A stretch of 64,000 nucleotides of DNA from CALMKX01 sp036274895 (GCA_036274895.1 DASUEU010000074.1:1-64000), one strand, 5' to 3'. Shown: positions 1 through 8,270, numbered from the stretch's first letter. A program made the numbers and translations. The notes: generated by a model from the letters alone, not told the origin.

Positions 1-222
1 TGCTTGGAGTACCAGGGCCACCGGTACTTCGTCTGCGAAGCCCTGGCCCACCAGTGGGTGCGATGCCAAGAGTTCGCGGGCCATGTGCTGGTGAGCTTCC
101 GGCATATGGACATTCGGGAGATCGACCTGCGGGCGGGGCGCCCCACCGCGGTGGTGCGCCCCGCCCGGACCCACAAACCCTGTCACGGATCTACTGAGGT
201 CGAACTGTCACCCATGTCATGA
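1..222 (+). CDS. IS481-type transposase, C-terminal fragment (partial at window edge)
   Basis: The frame is open from the first base, so the N-terminus lies outside the window. The roughly 70 residues contain GHRYFVCEALAHQWV and VSFRHMDIREIDLRAGRP, which resemble the C-terminal tail after the DDE integrase core of IS481-family transposases. Just after and around the stop, the 9-mer CACCCATGT occurs twice (209-217 and 232-240), a sequence type common at IS481 ends, so an element end probably lies near 200-240. Whether the element is intact cannot be judged here. The assignment rests on recalled family sequence, not on a search. Confidence 0.6.
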   Translation, partial: CLEYQGHRYFVCEALAHQWVRCQEFAGHVLVSFRHMDIREIDLRAGRPTAVVRPARTHKPCHGSTEVELSPMS

Positions 223-264
223 GAGGTTGTACACCCATGTGTCGGCCCTCCCCGTCTCCGCCCT

Positions 265-285
265 GGGGCGGGGGAACCCCGCCCC
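265..285. other. Perfect 9-bp hairpin at the end of the DHH gene
   Basis: GGGGCGGGG (265-273) is followed by a 3-nt loop and CCCCGCCCC (277-285), abutting the stop codon of the DHH gene on the minus strand. There is no T-tract on either side, so it is not a classical intrinsic terminator. It may be part of a dispersed GTAGGGGCG-type repeat, since related sequence occurs near 47,840-47,880. Confidence 0.5.
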
Positions 286-1328
286 TACGCTTCCAGAATC
301 AACGGCGCCAGTTTCTCGGGTTTCTTGTCGAGGGCGCGCGCCAGCCTTTCCGCCAGTTGCCGTTGCAGGGCCCGCGGCTCGCCGCCGGGGGCCTTCGCTG
401 CTGCGACCCAGCCGCCCGCGGTCATGCCGTGGCCGCCGCCCTTGCCGCGGCGGGCCACCAGGCGGCGCATGATCGCTCCGGCGTCGGCCCGTGGGTTGGT
501 GGTGCGGATGGAGAGGTAGACCCGGTCGCCGTACACCCCGGTGGCGAGCGACCAGGTCTTGCCCTCCATGCGCAGCAGCAGGTCGGCGATCTCCGGCACG
601 ATGTCCGGCTGCTCGACCTCGCCCAGGTGGCTGACCACTAGGGTATCCACGCTCTCGAGGTTCTCGAGCGCCTGGTGCAGGTTCTTGAAGTAAGCCAGGC
701 TCTGGCTGGCGTTCTGGATCCGCGACAGCAGCCGCTTGCGGGCCCGCGGGAAGAGCCCGTCGTAGACCACCTTGTCCGGGCCGGCGAACTCCCGGCCGAA
801 CTCCCGGGTCTCGGTGCGGATGGCGTAGACCAGGCCGGTGGCGAGCGAGTGGGGGATCTCGAGGCCGCTCGCCTCGAGGTACTCGGCCAGGATCGTGGCG
901 GTGGCGCCGTACTCCGCCCGGACGTCGAAAAAGGGTGCTGCCTGGGTGGCCTTGCGCAGGGGGTGGTGGTCGATCACCAGGTCGGCCGTCACGCTGGCCG
1001 GCAGCTGGTTGTTGCCGGTGCCGGGCTGGGCGTCGACCAGGGCGAAGCGCTGGAAGCGGCCGAAGTCGAGGGAGCGCAGGTGGAGCGGCTCGAGGGCGAG
1101 GGCCCGGACCATCTCGCGGTTCTCGGCGCGGCCGATCAGGCCGCCGTAGGCCGTGGTCGCGTCGCGGTGGAAGCGGCGAGCGAGGATGCGCGCCAGGATC
1201 GCCGCGGCCACCAGCGCATCGGGGTCCGGGTTGTCGTGGGTCAGCACCAGCCACCGGTCGCGGTGGGGCGTCGCCTCGACGTAGCTTGCGAGCTCCGCGA
1301 AGCGCTGGCGGGTGCGCTCGGTGATCAT
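285..1328 (-). CDS. DHH/DHHA1-family phosphoesterase (NrnA-like)
   Basis: A 347-residue protein of the DHH superfamily, whose bacterial NrnA-type members degrade nano-RNAs and/or hydrolyse 3'-phosphoadenosine 5'-phosphate using divalent metals. The metal-binding motifs appear in order: THDNPDPDAL near residue 30, ALVDAQPG near 95, and VIDHHPL near 118. GGHGMTAGGW lies near the C-terminus and corresponds to the DHHA1 GGGH substrate motif. Length is typical for NrnA. It is probably cytoplasmic, with no signal peptide. It lies downstream of the DUF2059 gene on the same strand with a 23-nt gap. Nuclease versus pAp-phosphatase activity cannot be separated from sequence alone. Confidence 0.85.
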   Translation of the reverse strand: MITERTRQRFAELASYVEATPHRDRWLVLTHDNPDPDALVAAAILARILARRFHRDATTAYGGLIGRAENREMVRALALEPLHLRSLDFGRFQRFALVDAQPGTGNNQLPASVTADLVIDHHPLRKATQAAPFFDVRAEYGATATILAEYLEASGLEIPHSLATGLVYAIRTETREFGREFAGPDKVVYDGLFPRARKRLLSRIQNASQSLAYFKNLHQALENLESVDTLVVSHLGEVEQPDIVPEIADLLLRMEGKTWSLATGVYGDRVYLSIRTTNPRADAGAIMRRLVARRGKGGGHGMTAGGWVAAAKAPGGEPRALQRQLAERLARALDKKPEKLAPLILEA

Positions 1329-1351
1329 GAGGCGCGCAGAGAGCGGTGAGG

Positions 1352-1936
1352 TCAGCGCGGCGGCGGCTCGGTCTCGACGCCGCCTTCGACGCCACCTTCA
1401 ACGCCACCCTCCACGCCACCCTCGATCGCCGCACCGAGGCCGGCGGACTCGAGGGCCTGCTGGCGCTCCATGATCTGCTGCTGTAGCTCCATCTGGTGCT
1501 TCTCGGCCGCCGCCTGGCCCAGCTCGAGCCCCTTCTGGGTCAGCTCGGGCATCTTCTTCGCGACCTTCTGGCCGGTGGGGGTCTTGTAGAAAGCGATGAC
1601 TTCCCGCAGCTCCCCCTCGGTGAAGGTGCTCATCCACAAGTTCTTGATCTGGTCGTCGACCTTCTCGTCGGTCAGCGTCTTGGTGAGCCAGGCCCGCAGG
1701 ATGTCCTGGAAGGGGGCGATCTCGGGATTGGACTGCACCTGGACGTCCACTGTCGCCAGGGCCAGCTTGATGGTGTCGAGCTCGAGGAGCTGGAAGAGCT
1801 CCTGGGCCGCCGCTTGATGAGCGGCCGAGACGGGGGCCACAGCGGCGGCTTGGGAGGGTGCAGGAGGCTCGGCCGCCGAGACGGCGAGGGCGCAGGCAGC
1901 AGCCAGGGCGAGAGCGGCGAGGCGGACGAGCTTCAT
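1352..1936 (-). CDS. Exported DUF2059 protein with C-terminal GGVE repeats
   Basis: A 194-residue protein with an N-terminal signal peptide (MKLVRLAALALAAACALAVS, then AEPP). A helical core carries TFTEGELREVIAFYKTPTGQ and KMPELTQKG, the signature of DUF2059, a periplasmic family of unknown function. The start at 1936 is chosen because AAGGAG lies 7 nt upstream and the signal peptide begins there; the open frame extends further upstream without an RBS. The C-terminus is unusual: GGVE is repeated four times, encoded by a 12-bp tandem repeat (about 1373-1425), and followed by TEPPPR. A similar GGV repeat occurs in the alpha-2-macroglobulin at the right end of the window. Confidence 0.8.
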   Translation of the reverse strand: MKLVRLAALALAAACALAVSAAEPPAPSQAAAVAPVSAAHQAAAQELFQLLELDTIKLALATVDVQVQSNPEIAPFQDILRAWLTKTLTDEKVDDQIKNLWMSTFTEGELREVIAFYKTPTGQKVAKKMPELTQKGLELGQAAAEKHQMELQQQIMERQQALESAGLGAAIEGGVEGGVEGGVEGGVETEPPPR

Positions 1937-2023
1937 GGGGTCTCCTTGAGGGGTCGAGTCCACGATCTTCATGGCGCGGAAACTAGTGTGAGTCAGCCGC
2001 CACGTCAACTTGGAATTCCGGCC

Positions 2024-2302
2024 CCACGAGGCATTGAAATGCCTCGCTACGCATGAACGTCCCTGGCGGGACGGGGGAGCCCTCACCCCGGCCCTCTCAC
2101 GCCAGCGGGAGAGGGGGCCGGAAGGGAGCTCCCGCGGCTTCGGGCCTGCGGCCCTGCGCTCGGGATGACATGGGGGGGAACGCCCCGAACGGCCCCGCTG
2201 TCATCCCGACCGAAGCCTGCGCAGCAGGCGTAGCGGAGGGATCCCCCCTCTTCGTCCCGCCAGGGACGTTCATGGGTAGCGAGGGATTTCAATCCCTCGT
2301 GG
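2024..2302. repeat. Nested composite inverted repeat in the DUF2059-glcD gap
   Basis: The 414-bp gap holds no gene but several short repeats. Repeat R1 (50 bp, two adjacent hairpins, cores GAGGCATTGAAATGCCTC and CGTCCCTGGCGGGACG) occurs at 2024-2073 and, inverted, at 2253-2302. Between these lie a GGCCCTCTC...GAGAGGGGGCC palindrome (about 2090-2119) and an inverted pair of CGGGATGACA (2161-2170) and TGTCATCCCG (2199-2208), the core of repeat R2. R1 recurs at 48,756-48,804. R2 recurs near 45.3, 48.9 and 54.6 kb. Whether these are mobile (REP-like) or structural is unknown. Confidence 0.85.
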
Positions 2303-2350
2303 GGGCGCGCCATCCGAGGGATCCGCGAGATCCGCGTGCCTCGCGGGCGC

Positions 2351-3763
2351 TCACCCCTCCGGAAACACCTTCCCCGGATTCAGGATCCCCAGCGGGTCGA
2401 AGGTGGCTTTGAGCTGGCGCATCAGGGCCAGTGTGGCGGGGTCGAGGGCGGTGGGGAGGTGGCGGCGCTGGGTCCAGCCCACGCCGTGCTCGCCGGTGAT
2501 GGTGCCGCCCAAGGCCACCACCTCGCGCAGCAGCTCGCCCTCGGCGGCGTCCCGCCGGGCCTGCCACTCGCCCGGGTCGCAGCGGCCGCGCAGCAGGTTG
2601 ACGTGGAGGTTGCCGTCCCCGGCGTGGCCGTAGCAGATCGCCTCGAGCCCGTGACGGGCGGCGGCGGCGCGGGCCGCACGCACCAGCGGGGCGAGCTTCG
2701 AGCGCGGCACCACGGCGTCCACCTCCTTGTAGACCGAGCGGTGCTTGACCGCTTCGCCCACCTTGCGGCGCAGGGCCCAGAGGCGGCGCTCCTCTGCGGC
2801 GTCGAGGGCGACCATGGGCTCCTCGCCCCCCAGGGCCGAGGTCACCTCGGCCAGGCGCTCGGCGCGGGCGAGCAGCTCGTCCTCGCCGTCGCCGTGCAGC
2901 TCGAAGAGCAGAAAGGCCGCCCGGCCCACCAAGGCCGGCGGCAGGGGCTCGACGGCGCCGACCGCCGCCAGGGCCCCTTCCTCCACCAGCTCGCAGGCCG
3001 CGGGGTCGAGGCCCGCGGCGAGCACCCCGGACACCGCGGCGGCGGCCTGCTCCAGCTCCGGGAAGGGCACCAGCAGGGTCAGGGTGGCCCGGGGACGGGC
3101 GGTCAGGCGCAAGGTGGCGGCGGTGAGCACCGCCAGCGTGCCCTCCGAGCCCACCAGCAGCTGGGTCAAGCTGTAGCCGGCGGCGTTTTTGCGCGTCCGG
3201 CCACCGGCGTGGACCACTGTGCCGTCCGCCAGCACGGCCTCGAGGCCGAGCACCCAGGCGCGGGTGGTGCCGTACTTGAGCGAGCGGGGGCCGGCCGAGT
3301 CCTCGGCGAGGTTGCCGGCCAAGAGGCAGGTGTCCCGGCTGGCCGGGTCGGGGGGATAGAACAGGCCCTGCTCCTCGACCCGCCGCTGGAGCTCGCCGGT
3401 GACCACCCCGGTCTCGGCCACGGCGAGCTGATCCGCGACGGACACCTCCCGAATCCGGTTCAGCCGTTCGACCGAAAGCAGGATGCCCCCGGCCACCGGC
3501 AGGGCGCCGCCGGAAAGCCCGGTGCCGGCGCCGCGCGGGGTGACCGGCAGCCGCCGCTCGCTCGCCAGGCGCAGCACGGCGGCGACCTCGTCGGTCGAGG
3601 CCGGCAGCACCACCACCTCGGGGGGGAAGAAGAAGTCCTCGGTCTCGTCCCGGCCGTAGCGCTCGCGGCTGGCCGCGTCCCACCGTACGGCCTCGGGGCC
3701 GAGCAGGGACTCCAGGCGTGCCAGGTCGGCGTCGGTCAGCTGCGAGCGGGACGGGAGGCTCAC
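2351..3763 (-). CDS. FAD-binding oxidase, GlcD / D-lactate dehydrogenase type
   Basis: A 470-residue flavoprotein of the FAD-binding type 4 family (glycolate oxidase subunit GlcD, D-lactate dehydrogenase and similar 2-hydroxyacid oxidases). The PCMH FAD-binding half has PRGAGTGLSGGALPVAGG near residue 75 and KNAAGYSLTQLLVGSEGTLA near 187. The C-terminal cap has YGHAGDGNLHVNLL and ITGEHGVG. Full length for the family. No GlcE/GlcF or Fe-S partner is adjacent, so it probably works as a stand-alone oxidase. The exact substrate (D-lactate, glycolate, 2-hydroxyglutarate) cannot be read from sequence. It is divergent from lgt with a 61-bp gap. Confidence 0.88.
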   Translation of the reverse strand: MSLPSRSQLTDADLARLESLLGPEAVRWDAASRERYGRDETEDFFFPPEVVVLPASTDEVAAVLRLASERRLPVTPRGAGTGLSGGALPVAGGILLSVERLNRIREVSVADQLAVAETGVVTGELQRRVEEQGLFYPPDPASRDTCLLAGNLAEDSAGPRSLKYGTTRAWVLGLEAVLADGTVVHAGGRTRKNAAGYSLTQLLVGSEGTLAVLTAATLRLTARPRATLTLLVPFPELEQAAAAVSGVLAAGLDPAACELVEEGALAAVGAVEPLPPALVGRAAFLLFELHGDGEDELLARAERLAEVTSALGGEEPMVALDAAEERRLWALRRKVGEAVKHRSVYKEVDAVVPRSKLAPLVRAARAAAARHGLEAICYGHAGDGNLHVNLLRGRCDPGEWQARRDAAEGELLREVVALGGTITGEHGVGWTQRRHLPTALDPATLALMRQLKATFDPLGILNPGKVFPEG

Positions 3764-3770
3764 GGGCGGA

Positions 3771-3779
3771 TGCTACACT
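3771..3779 (+). promoter_or_regulatory. Possible extended -10 element upstream of lgt
   Basis: TGCTACACT matches an extended -10 (TGn followed by TACACT) in the 61-bp divergent gap. The implied start is near 3786, giving a leader of about 40 nt before lgt. No convincing -35 is visible. The call is weak, based on pattern only. Confidence 0.3.
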
Positions 3780-3824
3780 TCGCCGCGCCCGGCCGGTCGG
3801 GCGCCGCTGTTCGAGGTCCCGTCC

Positions 3825-4616
3825 TTGATCCACGAGCTCTTCCGCATCGGTCCCTTCGCCGTCAGTCCCTTCGGCGTGATGTTGATGGCCGCCTTCCTGG
3901 CCGCGTTCTTCGAGCTGCGCCGCGGCATGCGGCAGCGGGGCATCGGCACCGAGGAGGACGCCAGCGCGATCCTCTTCGCCGCCGGCTTGGGCGGCATCGT
4001 CGGCGGCAAGATCTACTACGCCATCCTCTACCGGGACCTCCACGCCCTCTTCTCCCGCTCCGGCATCGTCTGGTACGGCGGCTTTCTGTTGGCGACGGCC
4101 CTGATCTTCTGGACCCTATGGCGCCGCCGGCTCAACGTGCCCGGGACCCTCGACGCAGGCTCTTTGGGCCTCGCCCTGGGCTATGGCGTCGGCCGCATCG
4201 GCTGCTTCCTGGTGGGCGATGACTACGGCCGCCCCACCGACCTGCCCTGGGGCGTGGAGTTCCCCGTCGGGCTGCCGCCCACCACCGCCGAGGAGCTCTC
4301 CCGCCTGGGCGCCGAAGTGCCGGCCGACCTCGCCCCCGACGCCCTGCTCGCCGTCCACCCCACCCAGCTCTACGAGACGGCTCTCGCGCTGCTCATCTGG
4401 ATCGTCGGCCGCCGCTTCTTCGCCCGCAGCCGGCGTGCCGGGGACACCGCCCTCTTGGTCAACGGCCTGCTCGCCCTCGAGCGCTTCGGCATCGAGCTGC
4501 TTCGCTTGAAGGACGACCGCTTCCTGGGCCCCTTCACCCTCGCCCAGGCCATCGCCCTGGCGGTGCTGGCGTTCTGCGTGGCCCTGTTCCTGCGCCGGCG
4601 CCCGAGCCCTTCATGA
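3825..4616 (+). CDS. lgt: Prolipoprotein diacylglyceryl transferase
   Basis: Inner-membrane enzyme that moves diacylglycerol from phosphatidylglycerol to the lipobox cysteine of prolipoproteins. The 263 residues contain the expected hydrophobic segments. GYGVGRIGCFLVGDDYGRPT corresponds to the Lgt signature; it has Cys and Gly-Asp where E. coli has Asn residues, a variant seen in other lineages. VHPTQLYE lies near residue 180. Length is normal (about 260-290). The start is TTG at 3825, the first start after the likely promoter, and directly precedes the amphipathic IHELFRIGPF segment. The stop overlaps thiD (ATGA), so the two are probably translationally coupled. A lipoprotein substrate candidate is encoded at 11,385-12,614. 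Confidence 0.92.
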   Translation: MIHELFRIGPFAVSPFGVMLMAAFLAAFFELRRGMRQRGIGTEEDASAILFAAGLGGIVGGKIYYAILYRDLHALFSRSGIVWYGGFLLATALIFWTLWRRRLNVPGTLDAGSLGLALGYGVGRIGCFLVGDDYGRPTDLPWGVEFPVGLPPTTAEELSRLGAEVPADLAPDALLAVHPTQLYETALALLIWIVGRRFFARSRRAGDTALLVNGLLALERFGIELLRLKDDRFLGPFTLAQAIALAVLAFCVALFLRRRPSPS

Positions 4617-5425
4617 CCGCCACCACCTGGCCGCGCCTGCTGACCATCGCCGGCTCCGACTCGGGGGGTGGGGCGGGCATCCAGGCGGACTTGAAGACCT
4701 TCGCCGCCCACGGCGGCTTCGGCATGAGCGTGGTGACCGCGATCACCGCCCAGAACACCTGCCGGGTTACCGCTGTGCACGAGGTTCCGCCGGAGGTGGT
4801 GGCGGCGCAGCTCGACGCCGTCTTCGAGGATCTCGGCGTCGATGCCGTGAAGATCGGCATGCTCGGCAACGCCGCGGTGATCGAGGTGGTGGCCGAGCGG
4901 CTGGCCGCCTGGCGCCGAGCGGGCCAGGCACCGCCGGTGGTGCTCGACCCGGTGATGGTGGCCAAGAGCGGCGACCCCCTGCTGCGCGAAGAGGCCGTGG
5001 CCGCCCTCGCCGGCCAGCTGCTGCCCCTCGCCACCCTGGTGACCCCCAACCTGCCCGAGGCTGCCCGTCTGACCGGGCTGCCGGTGGCCACGCTGGCAGA
5101 GCGCCGCGAGGCGGCCCGGGCCCTCGCCGCCCGCGGGCCCGCCGTGCTGGTCAAGGGGGGGCACGGCGAAGGGGAGGAGATCGTCGATCTGCTGCTCGCC
5201 GAGGGCTCGTTCACCGAGCTGCGGGCGCCCCGGCTCCCAACCAGCTCGACGCACGGCACCGGCTGCACCCTCTCCTCGGCGATCGCTGCCCGGCTTGGCC
5301 GGGGCGATTCGCTGCCCGTGGCCGTCGGCGGCGCGATCGACTATCTGCGGCGGGCCATGGCGGCCGCCACACCCCTCGGCCACGGCCACGGTCCCGTACG
5401 CCACGAGGTGCCGGCCGATGTCTGA
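4613..5425 (+). CDS. thiD: Hydroxymethylpyrimidine/phosphomethylpyrimidine kinase
   Basis: A 270-residue ribokinase-fold kinase that phosphorylates HMP and HMP-P for thiamine diphosphate synthesis. Hallmarks are LLTIAGSDSGGGAGIQADLK at the N-terminus, VVLDPVMVAKSG and LVTPNLPEA in the middle, and the anion-hole motif STHGTGCTLSSAIAA near the C-terminus. It starts within the stop of lgt (ATGA) and its end overlaps the next gene by 8 nt. No other thiamine gene is visible, and no TPP riboswitch was recognised upstream. Confidence 0.93.
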   Translation: MTATTWPRLLTIAGSDSGGGAGIQADLKTFAAHGGFGMSVVTAITAQNTCRVTAVHEVPPEVVAAQLDAVFEDLGVDAVKIGMLGNAAVIEVVAERLAAWRRAGQAPPVVLDPVMVAKSGDPLLREEAVAALAGQLLPLATLVTPNLPEAARLTGLPVATLAERREAARALAARGPAVLVKGGHGEGEEIVDLLLAEGSFTELRAPRLPTSSTHGTGCTLSSAIAARLGRGDSLPVAVGGAIDYLRRAMAAATPLGHGHGPVRHEVPADV

Positions 5426-6431
5426 GGCAGCCGAGGAGAGGGTGCTGGACTTGTTGGTGGTGGGCGCCGGGCCGACCGGCATCGGGGTAGGCGCCGAGGC
5501 GAGGAAGGCCGGCCTCGACGTGCTCCTGGTGGAGCGCGGCGCGATCGCCGACGCCATCCGCCGCTATCCCACGGAGCTGGTCTACTTCAGCACCAAGGAG
5601 CGACTCGAGATCGCCGGGGTGCCCTTCGCCATCCCGGAGGACAAGCCCAGCCGGCGCCAGGCCCTGGTCTACTTCCGCGAGGTGGCCCGGGCCCACGAGC
5701 TGCCCGTGGCCCTCTTCGAGGAGGTCACGGCCCTCCTCCCGGAGCAGGGGGCGTTCCAGGTCGAGACCCGCAATGCCGCCGGCGCTCGGGTACGCCGGGC
5801 GCGGGCCGTGGCGGTGGCGGTGGGTTTCTTCGACACCCCTCGCCAGCTCGCGGTGCCCGGCGAGGAACTGCCCTGGGTGCGCCACCGCTACCTCGAGCCC
5901 TTCGAGCACTGGCGCCAGGAAGTGGTGGTGGTCGGCGGCGGCAGCTCGGCGACCGAAGCGGCCCTCGACCTCTTCCGCAACGGCGCCCGCGTGACCCTGG
6001 TGGTGCGCGGCGAAGGGATCAAGCCGACGATCAAGTACTGGCTGAAGCCCGACATCGAGAATCGCATTGCGGCCGGCGAAGTGCGAGCACTTTTCCAGAC
6101 CAGGGTGACGGCCTTCCAGGACAGGCCCGGCGAGCCCCGGTGCGTGGCGGTAGCCGGGCCGGCTGGGGAGGAGTTCCTGCCGGCGCAGGCGGCCTACGTG
6201 CTGGTCGGCTACCTGCCAGACCCCCATCTGCTCGCCGGCGCCGGCGTCAGCCTCGACCCCGAGACCGGCGAGCCCCGCTGCGACCCGGAGACTTGCGAGA
6301 CCGACGTGCCGGGCCTCTATGTGGCGGGCACGCTCCAGGCCGGGCGGGCGATCAGCCGGCTGTTCATCGAGAATACCCGCGAGCACGCCGCCAAGATCGT
6401 CCGGCACCTGCGGGCGAGGCTCGGACACTGA
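5418..6431 (+). CDS. YpdA-family FAD/NADPH disulfide-reductase-like protein
   Basis: A 337-residue flavoprotein with two Rossmann motifs: VVGAGPTGIGVGAEA (FAD) near residue 13 and VVVVGGGSSATEAALDLF (NADPH) near 173. LVYFSTKERLEIAGVPF and the C-terminal TLQAGRAISRLFIENTREH resemble YpdA, the bacillithiol-disulfide reductase of Firmicutes. As in YpdA, the thioredoxin-reductase CxxC is absent. The start at 5418 gives an 8-nt overlap with thiD, so the lgt-thiD-ypdA run is probably one transcript. No bacillithiol synthesis genes are in the window, so the physiological substrate is inferred. Confidence 0.8.
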   Translation: MSEAAEERVLDLLVVGAGPTGIGVGAEARKAGLDVLLVERGAIADAIRRYPTELVYFSTKERLEIAGVPFAIPEDKPSRRQALVYFREVARAHELPVALFEEVTALLPEQGAFQVETRNAAGARVRRARAVAVAVGFFDTPRQLAVPGEELPWVRHRYLEPFEHWRQEVVVVGGGSSATEAALDLFRNGARVTLVVRGEGIKPTIKYWLKPDIENRIAAGEVRALFQTRVTAFQDRPGEPRCVAVAGPAGEEFLPAQAAYVLVGYLPDPHLLAGAGVSLDPETGEPRCDPETCETDVPGLYVAGTLQAGRAISRLFIENTREHAAKIVRHLRARLGH

Positions 6432-6519
6432 GCGGTCTCTCTCTCGGGTCTGTCCTCGAACGAGGACGATTCTCCGGCCCGGTGCGGTAGACGGTCTCGG
6501 CACCATTGTTGCTCCCCGC

Positions 6520-6532
6520 GTTCCAGTGGAAC
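6520..6532. promoter_or_regulatory. 13-bp palindrome upstream of the VWFA operon
   Basis: GTTCCAGTGGAAC is a perfect palindrome around a central G, 29 nt upstream of the start codon at 6562. It is a candidate regulator site. A second dyad (GTCCTCG/CGAGGAC, 6452-6467) sits just after the ypdA-like gene but has no T-tract. Confidence 0.3.
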
Positions 6533-6561
6533 GATTGAGCTCTCAGCCAGGAGGATCCTGC

Positions 6562-8247
6562 ATGCATCGCTTCACCCCAGCCTTCCGCCGCCTGCTCGCC
6601 TCGACGATCGCCCCTCTCCTGCTCGTCCCGGCCTTCGCGCCGAGCGCCCACGCCCAGCAAGAGGGCTCGACGAGTGCTTTCGGCGAGGTCATCGACGTCC
6701 GAGTGGTCAACCTGGAGGTCGTGGTGACCGACCGCAAGGGCAACCGCGTCACCGGCCTCACCCCCGGCGACTTCGTGCTCAAGGTCGATGGCAAGGAGGT
6801 ACCCATCGACTACTTCAGTGAGGTCCAGGGCGGCATCTCGGTGGCTCCCACCGGTGCCCAGACGGTCCAGGGGCTACCCACCCTCACCCCCGGCGCCCCG
6901 GTCGGCACCAGCTATCTGGTGTTCATCGACGACTTCTTTGCTGTCGAGCGGGACCGCAACCGGGTCATCGACTCCCTCGATCAGCAGCTGCCCCTGCTCA
7001 CCCCCGAGGACCGCATGGCGATCGTCGCCTTCGACGGCAAGAAGCTCACGATGCTGACCAGCTGGAGCCAGTCCAGCCGTGAGCTGGGGCGCGCCCTGCG
7101 CGAGGCCAGGGTGCGGCCGGCCTTCGGCCTCCAGCGGCTCTCCGAAGTGAAGCAGCTCGCCAGCAGCCGGACGGTGCTGCGCCAGGCCGGCTTCGACCCC
7201 AGCCCCTATTCCTTCCCCGGCGGCGACATCACCACTCGCCTGTCGGTCGAGGAGAAGGAGTTCGCGGAGCGGCGCTCGAGCCAGGTGCAGCGGGTGATCA
7301 CCGCCGCCGCGGCCACCCTGCGCAGCTTCGCCATGCCTCCCGGCCGCAAGGTGATGATGCTGCTCTCCGGGGGCTGGCCCTTCGATCCGGCCCAGGCCGC
7401 CGCCGAGGATGCCTCCCGGCCGGTGCTGGACGAAGGCTTCCCCCGCTCCACTGCCCTTTATCGGCCGCTGGTCGACACCGCCAACCTGCTCGGCTACACC
7501 CTCTACCCGGTGGACGTTCCGGGGCTGATCGGCAACGGACCGGACGCTTCGGTCGAGGGGATCCCGGCCCCGCAGGCCGGCCTCGAGTCCCCCGAGCTGG
7601 AGGCCGAGACCTCGCTCACCCATATCGCCTCCCGCACCGGGGGCAAGGCCCTCCTGAACGCTCTGCGCGTCCAGGCCCTCGGCCAGGCCGCGACGGACAC
7701 CCGCTCCTATTACTGGCTCGGCTTCACGCCCCAGCGCCAGCGCGACGACAAGCCCCACAGGATCGCCGTGGACGTCAGGCGGGACGGCCTGCGGGTGCGA
7801 TCACGGCGGGGCTTCCTCGACTCCTCGCGCCGCACCGAGGTATCGGCGATGGTGGAGAGCGCCCTGCTGTTTGGCAGCGCTCCCACCTCCGCGGTGCTGC
7901 CGGTGCGTCTGGGCGAGGGTAAGAAGGCCGGGCGCGACCTGCTCGACGTGCCGATCGAGATCGCCATCCCGGTCGACCAGATCACCGTGGTGCCGGTGGG
8001 GGAGCGTTACGTCTCCGAGCTCGAGCTGCGGGTGGCGGTGGTCGACGAGGACGGCTGGACCTCGGAGATACCGGTGCTGCCGTTGAAGCTCGAGGCGCCG
8101 CAGCAGCCGGTGCCGGGCGGCCACGTGCGCTACGCCACCACCATCAAGTTGCGCAAGAAGAAGTGCGATCTGGTGATCGCCGTCTACGACGTACCCTCCG
8201 GCCGGCTGGTCGCCACTCGCATCCAGTTCCAGCCACCGGGGCGCTGA
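6562..8247 (+). CDS. Exported VWFA-related Acidobacterial-domain protein (first of tandem pair)
   Basis: A 561-residue exported protein with a signal peptide ending near SAHAQQ. FGEVIDVRVVNLEVVVTDRK and GNRVTGLTPGDFVLKVDGK form the small N-terminal beta domain typical of TIGR03436 (VWFA-related Acidobacterial domain). The von Willebrand A-like region follows, from YLVFIDDFFAVERDRNRVID; the DxSxS metal site is not conserved, so metal-dependent adhesion is doubtful. The start is set by AGGAGG 8 nt upstream and the signal peptide; the frame is open further upstream. It heads a four-gene operon. TIGR03436 proteins are abundant in Acidobacteriota but have no established function. Confidence 0.85.
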   Translation: MHRFTPAFRRLLASTIAPLLLVPAFAPSAHAQQEGSTSAFGEVIDVRVVNLEVVVTDRKGNRVTGLTPGDFVLKVDGKEVPIDYFSEVQGGISVAPTGAQTVQGLPTLTPGAPVGTSYLVFIDDFFAVERDRNRVIDSLDQQLPLLTPEDRMAIVAFDGKKLTMLTSWSQSSRELGRALREARVRPAFGLQRLSEVKQLASSRTVLRQAGFDPSPYSFPGGDITTRLSVEEKEFAERRSSQVQRVITAAAATLRSFAMPPGRKVMMLLSGGWPFDPAQAAAEDASRPVLDEGFPRSTALYRPLVDTANLLGYTLYPVDVPGLIGNGPDASVEGIPAPQAGLESPELEAETSLTHIASRTGGKALLNALRVQALGQAATDTRSYYWLGFTPQRQRDDKPHRIAVDVRRDGLRVRSRRGFLDSSRRTEVSAMVESALLFGSAPTSAVLPVRLGEGKKAGRDLLDVPIEIAIPVDQITVVPVGERYVSELELRVAVVDEDGWTSEIPVLPLKLEAPQQPVPGGHVRYATTIKLRKKKCDLVIAVYDVPSGRLVATRIQFQPPGR

Positions 8248-8252
8248 GCCTC

Positions 8253-8258
8253 TATAAT
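8253..8258 (+). promoter_or_regulatory. Consensus -10 box just upstream of the second VWFA gene
   Basis: TATAAT, rare in such GC-rich DNA, lies 12 nt before the start codon at 8271. A start site about 7 nt downstream would give a nearly leaderless mRNA, in keeping with the lack of a Shine-Dalgarno sequence there. No -35 is evident. Confidence 0.35.
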
Positions 8259-8270
8259 CCAGCCGACCTT

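Noticed and set aside
265..285. Intrinsic terminator for the DHH gene
   Set aside because: The stem is perfect but there is no T-tract; kept only as a hairpin.
2289..4043. Long minus-strand frame overlapping glcD and part of lgt
   Set aside because: Arg/Pro/Gly-rich, crosses the divergent promoter region and has no recognisable domain.
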